A stretch of 43,820 nucleotides of DNA from contig DAISIL010000023.1 in the NCBI GenBank assembly GCA_036822015.1, positions 1 to 43,820 on the forward strand, given 5' to 3'. Source of the stretch: DAISIL01 sp036822015 (GTDB lineage Bacteria; Bacteroidota; Bacteroidia; Cytophagales; Bernardetiaceae). Shown here piece after piece: positions 37,968-43,820 of the stretch (position 1 is its first letter; every line of letters starts with the position of its first letter). The position numbers and the translations under genes were made by a program. A model generated the notes under the pieces. That model saw nothing but the letters and a program-made list of their open reading frames with translations. It was not told the DNA's origin and did not search any database.

Positions 37968-38965
37968 CGAATATATTGTGCCGTTATTTCTTTCAATTTT
38001 TCGTTGGTTCCTAGTAAAATAATCACATCCCCAGCACATATTTTTTTGTCTGGGGGTGGATTGAATAAATATTTTTTGTTATCACCGCGAATACCCACTA
38101 GCAGCAGTCCGTTTTGGGTGTGTAGTTTGAGTGTATCTACGCTACAGTTTTGGTAGATGGCTTTGAGGTCTTCGTAGCGTACTTCGGCTAGGCTAAAGCC
38201 ATTGCGCTCTTCGATGGCCTGTAGAAATTCGATGACATTGGGGCGCGTAATGAAGGTAGCCATGTGCCGTCCACCGATGGCATCCGGCATGATAACTTTG
38301 TCTGCTCCTGCCCGCTTGAGTTTGCTGATGCTGTTTTGATTAGAAGCTCTTGCAATAATTTCAATATGAGGAGCTAAGCCTTTGGCTGTCAAGCTTACAA
38401 AGACATTATGGGCATCGCTGTTGAGCGTTGTGATGAGCGTACTAGCTCGGCTAATGCCAGCATCTTCCAGGATATTTTCCTGGGTGGCATCGCCTTCGAT
38501 GACAAAAACCTCCGAGGACTTGTGTAAATTTTCTTCGATTTGTTGGGCATTGATGTCAATGAGGGCGAAGCGACGTTGCTCCCGTAGGAGTTCTTGTACG
38601 ACGCTCCTTCCGACATTGCCGTAGCCGCAAACGATCACGTGGTGTTCCATTTTGTTTCCTACCCTTTGGTTCATGTATGCGTGAAAAACTTGTCGCAGTT
38701 CTCCCTCCAAGATATAGCGAGTAAATGCAGACAAAAAATAAGCAAAAATTGCAAGATTGAAGATGATATAGACCGAAAGAAACAAGCGGGTTTCGGGGCT
38801 AACCGTCCCAACTTCGTTCATCCCAACCGTTGAGATGACAATGACGGTCATATAAAAAGCATCTACCAAAGGCATTTTTTCCAGAAGCATAAAGCCGCTT
38901 ACCCCTCCGCCAAGGCTCAAAAAGAGCAGCAGCAACGACCAGAAAAAACGCCCACGAACTGGCAT
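37964..38965 (-). CDS. Two-helix K+ channel-like protein with RCK domain
   Basis: A 333-residue MthK-like channel subunit, presumably tetrameric. It has TM1 at about 8-27, a pore loop with filter TVGMNE (46-51), and TM2 at about 60-84 (LFLSVYIIFNLAIFAYFLSA). A cytosolic TrkA-N/RCK Rossmann domain starts at about 108 (HHVIVCGYGNVGRSVVQELL) with acidic D136-region, and a TrkA-C domain lies at about 245-333 (AGDVIILLGTNEKLKEI). The filter differs from the canonical TVGYGD at three positions, so ion selectivity is uncertain. It is the third gene of the lplA-capA-channel run on the minus strand, 9 bases after capA. Confidence 0.85.
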   Translation of the reverse strand: MPVRGRFFWSLLLLFLSLGGGVSGFMLLEKMPLVDAFYMTVIVISTVGMNEVGTVSPETRLFLSVYIIFNLAIFAYFLSAFTRYILEGELRQVFHAYMNQRVGNKMEHHVIVCGYGNVGRSVVQELLREQRRFALIDINAQQIEENLHKSSEVFVIEGDATQENILEDAGISRASTLITTLNSDAHNVFVSLTAKGLAPHIEIIARASNQNSISKLKRAGADKVIMPDAIGGRHMATFITRPNVIEFLQAIEERNGFSLAEVRYEDLKAIYQNCSVDTLKLHTQNGLLLVGIRGDNKKYLFNPPPDKKICAGDVIILLGTNEKLKEITAQYIR

Positions 38966-38974
38966 ATTCAGTTT

Positions 38975-40015
38975 TTATTTTTGTAAAATCAAACCTTCAT
39001 CGGTGATCTTTAAGGGAGCATCGGGAAAGTCATCTTTGGTTAGTTTCTGAATAATTTTAACGACCCGTTTTTGTGGGTCTAATTGAACGCCGCCCGGTTT
39101 TTCTTGAAAAATAGACGTAATCTGGGCTTGTACAAACTTTCCTTCGCGGTCTGTTTCGACGGAAATAATAGGGGCGAGGCCACTTTCTCCCGTCAGGCTA
39201 AACCGCGCATACGTACAAAAGTTGCCCAAACTGTACGCAATAAAACGACCCTTGTACAAATTGATAGCACGGGTTACGTGCGGGCCATGACCAAAGACAA
39301 CATCAGCACCGGCATCAATGACCGCCTCGGCAAAGGCACATACATTACCTCGATTTTCGCCGTAATAGATCTCTGTTTTGCAGGGAACATGCTGATGGTT
39401 ACGCCCTTCGGCTCCTCCATGAAAGGAAACGATGACAATATCCACCGTTTTGGCGAGTTCACGCACGATGGTTTTTGCCTCGTTCAGGTTGCGAATATCT
39501 ACCGTACCGCTGTTGGGGGCAAAGGCAGCTAAGCCAAACTTGAGTCCGTTGCGTTCGATGATTGCCGTAGGCTGGGAGAGCAAGCCGGCTGCTGCTAGCC
39601 CTACGCGCTGGAGATAAGCAACGGTATTTTTGCGCCCGGGTTCCCCAAAGTCGCCTACGTGGTTATTGGCAATGCTGACCAAATCAAAGCCGGCCGTGAG
39701 CAAGTTATCAACGTACTTCTCGGGCATCCTGAAAGCGTAACAAGCATCTGGATTGCTGCACTTTTTAACATTTCCTCCTTCGTTGAGTACCGTCCCTTCA
39801 AGGTTGCCAAAGGTTACATCGGCAGCTTTGAGAATCTCCACGACAGGGGCCAGGAGGTCTTTACCGTCGTTGGGTGGCAGGTAGCTTGCAGAGGGGTAAT
39901 TGGTTCCCATCATGATGTCGCCTACGCCGATGATACGGACGTTTTGCGCCAGGGTGCTAAGCGTGCAAGCGCAAATAAAAATGAAGGTGTAAAAAAATCG
40001 TGATTGGTGTTGCAT
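38975..40015 (-). CDS. CapA-like metallophosphatase-fold protein, secreted
   Basis: A 346-residue periplasmic or exported protein with a signal peptide (FFYTFIFICACTLSTLAQ, cleavage near 23). The CapA/PgsA-type calcineurin-like fold motifs are in order: IIGVGDIMMG (metal Asp), FGNLEGTVLNEGG, SIANNHVGDFGEPG, IVSFHGGAEGRN and VVFGHGPHVTRA, and GRFIAYSLGNFC. CapA proteins take part in poly-gamma-glutamate or capsule export in some bacteria; the CapB/C partners are absent, so the role here is unknown. Its ATG shares one base with the lplA stop codon (TGATG). The start at 40013-40015 is clear. Confidence 0.87.
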   Translation of the reverse strand: MQHQSRFFYTFIFICACTLSTLAQNVRIIGVGDIMMGTNYPSASYLPPNDGKDLLAPVVEILKAADVTFGNLEGTVLNEGGNVKKCSNPDACYAFRMPEKYVDNLLTAGFDLVSIANNHVGDFGEPGRKNTVAYLQRVGLAAAGLLSQPTAIIERNGLKFGLAAFAPNSGTVDIRNLNEAKTIVRELAKTVDIVIVSFHGGAEGRNHQHVPCKTEIYYGENRGNVCAFAEAVIDAGADVVFGHGPHVTRAINLYKGRFIAYSLGNFCTYARFSLTGESGLAPIISVETDREGKFVQAQITSIFQEKPGGVQLDPQKRVVKIIQKLTKDDFPDAPLKITDEGLILQK

Positions 40016-40986
40016 CAGTACAAAAATTGAATGAGGGTTTGGTGTTGATCGGGAAAATAACGTTGCAGATAAGCGAGTAAATCGCCCTTATGGTAACGGG
40101 TTTGGATAAGGTCTTTGGTAATTTTTGACCAGATAGCTTTTTCTTGCGAAAAACGCAAGTTAGTGATTACGCCTTGTTTGCCTACGGATAGGGTCATCGT
40201 CAGGGGTTCTTCTTCCCATGTCGTTTCTCGGGTCAGGACAAAAGCCGGTGAGCGTCCAAAGTTCCAATCCCAGCTACGGTATTTTTGCTGAGCTAAATTA
40301 CGAACTTCTTGCCAATCTTCGCTTGTGGGTGTGTAAGTATGCTCGGGAGCAAGGGTGTCGCGCAGATAGTCGCGTAGCTTTATCACATCCCAATCCTCTG
40401 GTAGCCAATTTTTTATGTTCGTAACTTTACTCCGAAACGATTTGAGACTTTGGGACGTGATCGTCGCGCCGCTGGGGTTCAGGACGCGCAAGAGCCGCTC
40501 TAGGTCAGTTTCTACCAGGAGTGTGCCGTGGCTAATCATCAGGTGTCGGCCGGCGCGTTGGGCAGTGCCGGATATTTTTTTGCCCTCGAGGAGGATGTCG
40601 TTGCGGTAGTTGAGCTGGGCAGGTACGCCGATTTGGTGCAGTGCGTGGAGGAGGGGCGCCAAAATTGTTGTCCAGTTGCCGATCAGGGCGGGATCGTGGG
40701 GGTGCAAGAAACTATAATTGAGGTTGCCGAGGTCGTGATAAACGGCACCGCCCCCCGAAATCCTCCGATGCAAAGCGATCTTTTGGGCATCAGCAAAACG
40801 CAAGTCCACCTCCTCGTAGATGTTTTGGTTGCGTCCCAGGATGACGCTCGGGCTGTTTTGGTACAACAGAAAATACGGGCTTGTTTTTGGAAGCCTTTGT
40901 GCGACAAACTCTTCCAGGGCTAGGTTGAGTGCAGGGTCGTGCTGGTGGAGGTGTTCAATAAAAATCACGTCTTTTTTTTGTGGCAA
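40015..40986 (-). CDS. lplA: Lipoate-protein ligase A
   Basis: A 323-residue enzyme that adenylates free lipoate and transfers it to the E2 and H proteins; cytosolic. The motif RRISGGGAVYHDLGNLNYSF (74-93) binds lipoyl-AMP, and the lysine of GKKISGTAQR (about 133-142) is the catalytic one. An accessory C-terminal domain (about 235-323; RYHKGDLLAYLQRYF near the end) is present, so both activation and transfer can occur in one chain. No lipB or lipA is near. Start 40984-40986. It is first in a run with capA and the channel; the link between them is not obvious. Confidence 0.93.
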   Translation of the reverse strand: MPQKKDVIFIEHLHQHDPALNLALEEFVAQRLPKTSPYFLLYQNSPSVILGRNQNIYEEVDLRFADAQKIALHRRISGGGAVYHDLGNLNYSFLHPHDPALIGNWTTILAPLLHALHQIGVPAQLNYRNDILLEGKKISGTAQRAGRHLMISHGTLLVETDLERLLRVLNPSGATITSQSLKSFRSKVTNIKNWLPEDWDVIKLRDYLRDTLAPEHTYTPTSEDWQEVRNLAQQKYRSWDWNFGRSPAFVLTRETTWEEEPLTMTLSVGKQGVITNLRFSQEKAIWSKITKDLIQTRYHKGDLLAYLQRYFPDQHQTLIQFLY

Positions 40987-41001
40987 GCTAAAAAAAATAC
41001 C

Positions 41002-41009
41002 TATATTTG
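41002..41009 (+). promoter_or_regulatory. Bacteroidota -7 element for tRNA-Val
   Basis: TATATTTG fits TAnnTTTG, 13 bases before the mature tRNA 5' end, which leaves a very short 5' leader of about 9 bases. It lies in the 36-base gap shared with divergent lplA. Confidence 0.6.
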
Positions 41010-41022
41010 CAGACCATTTTGC

Positions 41023-41097
41023 GGAACGTTAGCTCAGTTGGTTTAGAGCGCTGCCTTGACAGGGCAGAGGTCACTGGTTCGAATCCAGTACGTTCTA
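41023..41097 (+). tRNA. tRNA-Val (anticodon GAC)
   Basis: A cloverleaf of 75 bases. Acceptor arms GGAACGT and ACGTTCT pair with a G-U at the first position; discriminator A at 41097. D-arm GCTCAGTTGGTTTAGAGC, anticodon stem CTGCC/GGCAG with loop TTGACAG (GAC), and T-arm ACTGG-TTCGAAT-CCAGT. CCA is not encoded (CTA follows). The first-pair wobble is slightly unusual. Confidence 0.95.
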
Positions 41098-41102
41098 CTA
41101 AC

Positions 41103-41143
41103 AAAAACGCCTCAAGCGATCAAACGTTTGAGGCGTTTTTTTT
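41103..41143. terminator. Terminator between tRNA-Val and the convergent receptor gene
   Basis: ACGCCTCAA (41107-41115) pairs with TTGAGGCGT (41128-41136), extended by A/T pairs on both sides; the 12-base loop contains most of the small palindrome CAAACGTTTG. The T-run 41136-41143 serves the tRNA; on the minus strand a shorter T-stretch could serve the receptor gene that ends at 41149. Confidence 0.85.
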
Positions 41144-41148
41144 GTGTT

Positions 41149-43755
41149 TTACCATTGCCAGACCACCTCCAGGACAACAAAACCCGGCAAAACATTGATC
41201 GCCGTCGTGCGTGTCCATTGTTCGTTGGCCGAGACGTTTACCTGTTGCGGGCTGCTTAGGTTCAAGATATTATCGCCCCGTAAGGCCAGGTGCCAAAACT
41301 TACGCTTGGGCCGGTAACGCAACGCAAAATCGGCTTTCCATAGCTGGCGTTCCTCTGTCTGGCTGTTGAAGTTCTGCTGCGTCAGGTCAGCAGTCCACAC
41401 CCAGGACTTACCAAACTTTCCGCGCAAGCGAAGCGCAGGCGCAAAAGCCAACAGACGTACATCGTTGTCTGTGAAAGCAAAGCGGTTGCGCTGCCGCTCT
41501 ACCGTCAATCCTATTCTGAAGTTGATGGGAGATTCCTGGAAGGCGGATTTGAAATAAACCACACCACCTATTTTTTGCATCTCGAGGCTACTGGCACTTG
41601 TGCCAACAAAGGTAGGCATCTCTGCTTGAAGGTAGTTCAGTTGCACGTCTGTCGAGAAAGGAGATAAGCCCCAAACCTGCGTCCACTTGAGGCTACCTAT
41701 CCAACGCTGTTCTTGCTCACCCAAAATGGGTATCGTCCGGGTGTAGCTAGGCGTGGGTGCGCTGCTGCGTGTGATGACCTCCAGACTGCGGGTAAAGACC
41801 AGATTGGCGTTGAGCATCGTCCCGCTTAGGGCGTGGAGGAGCAGGTAGTTGAAGAACAAACGGTGTTGGGTTTGAAAGAAATCCAGCGGAATGCCCCCTT
41901 CTGTGATACCCTGAAAGCTCTGTATTTGAGGGCTTTCCTGCAAATCGCTTGCCGTAGCCCAGCTGTTGGTGATTTCGTATCTGGTCTGGAAAATCCCGAG
42001 CGGTAAGTTGGCTTTGAGGCCAAAGCCAGGCCAGATGCCCCATCGTCCTACATGGTCATCCTGGGTGTGTAGGTCTAGGCGCAAGCCCGTCAAAAACACT
42101 TCGTAGCTTAGGCGATCGCTTTCCTTTTTGAGGCGCAGGCCCAGGCGATGGTCATACTGCCGCAAGTCCACGCTTGCCCCCGAGAAGTCGATGATGGCAG
42201 TCTGGAAACGGTCATGTACCAGTGCGCTACTCATGTTTGCATTCACCGAAAAGCCAAAAACACGTCGATTGAGTTCGGTAGAAAAGTAATATTTATCTTG
42301 GTTTAGTTGTTGTTTTTGCAGCACTTCTAGTCGATCCATCGTAATTGGAATACCCAAAAAACTGGTATCTGACCCCAGCAGACGGTCATTATTTTGCCTA
42401 TTCAACTGGTGTTTGATATTGGCTTTCCAGAGGGTACGCTCTCCGAGCAGTTGGCTGTGTTGGAGGTCTTGGCTGATTCCGATTTGCTCTTGCCCGTCGT
42501 TTTGGGCAAAACTTTGGCTGGTTTCCCCGAAGCTATTTTGGATGTTTTCCCTGGCTTTTTGGGTATCTCCGTTGAGCTGTAAGTGATATCGGGTGAGACG
42601 TTTATCTGTCGGGCTGTGGGCTATCTTGAGGGAGAGGGTAGCAAAAAGCAGCCGTTCTCGTCCGTCGTTTTGGGTGAGGTTGAGGGGCAGGGTATCGCTA
42701 GTGGATAGGAAGCGGGTTTGGCGTACTTGCTGGTTGTCTTGTTCGTTGCGGCTCACGACGGCATGGCTTTGTATTTGCCAGGCCTCCGAAGGGTAGAGCG
42801 AGTAGTTGAGGGCGATCATTTCGCCGGCTCGGGAGGCGTTCTGGTTGCCCGAGAAGATGAGGTTAGAGAGCCTGCCATTGAGGGCATTTGCTCCCATGAG
42901 GCTTTGGTAGTCGGTGTAAGTCAGGAGACGTTCGCCGGTGTTGTTGCTGCGCCCTATGAGTGCCGATTGGGATTTTTGGGTAAAGCGTAGGAGTGTCGTT
43001 TGGGCGTTGTACTTTTGGGTTTGTCCGCCGCCTATGCCTACGTTGCCTGTGATGCGTCCCTTGTACTCGTCCTTGATGCCGATGTCCATCACGGCCAGAT
43101 CACCTTTGCCAAACTGCCGAGCTACCTTGTCTTCTTCATAGTTGCGATAAACGGAGACAGCGCCGATCATCTTGGCGTTGATGTTTTGGGTGGCCAGGCG
43201 TTGGTTATTCCCAAAAAACTCCCGCCCTTCGATCAACAAACGATCTATTCTTTTGCCATTGACGCTGATATTGCCCTCTTCGGAGACCTCTACGCCGGGG
43301 AGTTGCCCGAGCAGATCACCGAGCGTAACCTCTGTGCTATCCCTAAACCGCTCTACGTCATAGCGCGTCGTGTCGCCTTGTACGGCTATGGGTGGCGGTC
43401 TTCCTTCAATTTCTACCTCTTGTAGGGCGGTTGTTGAAGGAACGAGCAAAAAATCATATTTTTTTCCTTCGATCAGATCACTTACTGCCACAACTTGCGC
43501 CTTTGTTTCAAAACCCAAAAAGCGGATTTCTAGTCGTAGGCTGTCGGGTAGGGGTATGGGTAGGTTGAGTGCATAACGCCCGTCGTTATCGGCTACCGTA
43601 AAAGCAAGCGTTTTGCCTCGGGTGCTTTTGGCGATCAGTGTAGCCCGTGGGAGGGCTTCCCGAGTGGTGCTATCCCTGATGCTACCCGTTAATTGCTGTG
43701 CCAGGGCAGTCGCGACCTGGCACAAAAAAACAACCGAAAGAAAACAAATACGCAC
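41149..43755 (-). CDS. Outer-membrane beta-barrel protein, TonB-receptor-like
   Basis: An 868-residue outer-membrane protein. It has a signal peptide (LSVVFLCQVATALAQ, cleavage near 20), a CarboxypepD_reg-like domain at about 21-105 (LTGSIRDSTTREALPRATL), and a plug-like segment at about 115-215 (EVTLGDLLGQLPGVEVSEEG; GKRIDRLLIEGREFFGNN). The barrel ends in the aromatic LPGFVVLEVVWQW. This is the OMP_b-brl type of TonB-like receptor seen throughout Bacteroidota; ligand unknown. The start codon appears to be GTG 43753-43755, sharing a base with the TAG stop of the upstream gene, so the two are translationally coupled. The next in-frame ATG is far downstream and would remove the signal peptide. 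Confidence 0.88.
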   Translation of the reverse strand: MRICFLSVVFLCQVATALAQQLTGSIRDSTTREALPRATLIAKSTRGKTLAFTVADNDGRYALNLPIPLPDSLRLEIRFLGFETKAQVVAVSDLIEGKKYDFLLVPSTTALQEVEIEGRPPPIAVQGDTTRYDVERFRDSTEVTLGDLLGQLPGVEVSEEGNISVNGKRIDRLLIEGREFFGNNQRLATQNINAKMIGAVSVYRNYEEDKVARQFGKGDLAVMDIGIKDEYKGRITGNVGIGGGQTQKYNAQTTLLRFTQKSQSALIGRSNNTGERLLTYTDYQSLMGANALNGRLSNLIFSGNQNASRAGEMIALNYSLYPSEAWQIQSHAVVSRNEQDNQQVRQTRFLSTSDTLPLNLTQNDGRERLLFATLSLKIAHSPTDKRLTRYHLQLNGDTQKARENIQNSFGETSQSFAQNDGQEQIGISQDLQHSQLLGERTLWKANIKHQLNRQNNDRLLGSDTSFLGIPITMDRLEVLQKQQLNQDKYYFSTELNRRVFGFSVNANMSSALVHDRFQTAIIDFSGASVDLRQYDHRLGLRLKKESDRLSYEVFLTGLRLDLHTQDDHVGRWGIWPGFGLKANLPLGIFQTRYEITNSWATASDLQESPQIQSFQGITEGGIPLDFFQTQHRLFFNYLLLHALSGTMLNANLVFTRSLEVITRSSAPTPSYTRTIPILGEQEQRWIGSLKWTQVWGLSPFSTDVQLNYLQAEMPTFVGTSASSLEMQKIGGVVYFKSAFQESPINFRIGLTVERQRNRFAFTDNDVRLLAFAPALRLRGKFGKSWVWTADLTQQNFNSQTEERQLWKADFALRYRPKRKFWHLALRGDNILNLSSPQQVNVSANEQWTRTTAINVLPGFVVLEVVWQW

Positions 43756-43820
43756 TACTCTTCTTTTTTGCTTTGCATCATCCGCTTCATTTTTTCCATG
43801 GCTTTTTCTTGTTGCTCCAT
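43755..43820 (-). CDS. C-terminal end of a gene upstream of the receptor (partial)
   Basis: The minus-strand frame enters at the window edge and ends in TAG at 43755-43757, leaving 21 residues rich in Met, Lys, Glu and Gln (EQQEKAMEKMKRMMQSKKEE). It overlaps the receptor's GTG start by one base. Family cannot be decided. GLPGLI-type secreted proteins often precede such receptors in Bacteroidota and can have charged Met/Lys-rich tails, but this is a guess. Confidence 0.5.
   Translation of the reverse strand: MEQQEKAMEKMKRMMQSKKEE

Noticed and set aside
9369..43755. CRISPR arrays, prophage or toxin-antitoxin modules with known families
   Set aside because: No regularly spaced repeats, cas-like, phage structural or well-known toxin genes were seen; only the DUF488 pair remains as an uncharacterised candidate.

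Overview
The window is a stretch of a Bacteroidota chromosome. The strongest evidence is the recurring promoter element TAnnTTTG in front of many genes, together with a SusD/RagB lipoprotein, TonB-type receptors with carboxypeptidase-like N-terminal domains, a Bacteroidota-type short arginine decarboxylase, and an exbB-x-exbD-exbD operon. Few genes carry a clear Shine-Dalgarno site. I cannot place it below phylum; a Cytophagales-, Saprospira- or Chitinophaga-like organism of roughly balanced GC would fit. Genes are packed tightly, and four convergent pairs overlap at their 3' ends.

Layout. 1-5.4 kb: the end of a helix-hairpin-helix protein, enolase, a KTSC mini-protein, a radical SAM protein, threonine synthase and a J-domain/TPR membrane protein. 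5.4-12.4 kb: an acyltransferase and ribosome hibernation factor (minus strand), then the plus-strand run ribF, ABC exporter, J-like protein, ferredoxin, followed by the replicative helicase dnaB. 12.4-18.8 kb: a TPR protein with a TonB-type receptor, a DJ-1/PfpI protein, sdaAB-cysQ, and leucine dehydrogenase transcribed divergently from sdaAB. 18.9-20.9 kb: an AT-rich islet with two uncharacterised genes (a YwgA-like/DUF488 fusion and a partner), sitting directly 3' of an SRP RNA gene that no ORF search would reveal. 21-25.7 kb: a HAD phosphatase, arginine decarboxylase, the ExbB/ExbD energising complex and tRNA-Ser(GGA).

25.8-29.3 kb: surE, a 58-residue membrane protein, a CNNM/CorC protein and an orphan SusD-like lipoprotein, linked by overlaps. 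29.3-31 kb: two tandem rhomboid proteases. 31.3-34 kb: a TPR protein, a receiver-histidine kinase and a receiver-Crp regulator, overlapping in series as one signalling operon. 34-41 kb: an FkbM methyltransferase, topoisomerase IV subunit A, Dps, then lplA-capA-K+ channel on the minus strand, and tRNA-Val(GAC). 41.1-43.8 kb: a large outer-membrane receptor-like protein and the end of its upstream neighbour.

Most of the window is housekeeping. The parts most worth a second look are the AT-rich DUF488 gene pair beside the SRP RNA, two genes whose promoter geometry predicts leaderless mRNAs, two places where an intrinsic terminator lies inside an apparent operon (hpf/acyltransferase and exbB/exbD), a K+ channel with an unusual selectivity filter, and a 12-bp direct repeat with 21-bp period upstream of the TPR/receptor operon. 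No CRISPR array, transposase, integrase or phage gene was seen. All functional names come from motif reading by eye; no database search was run.
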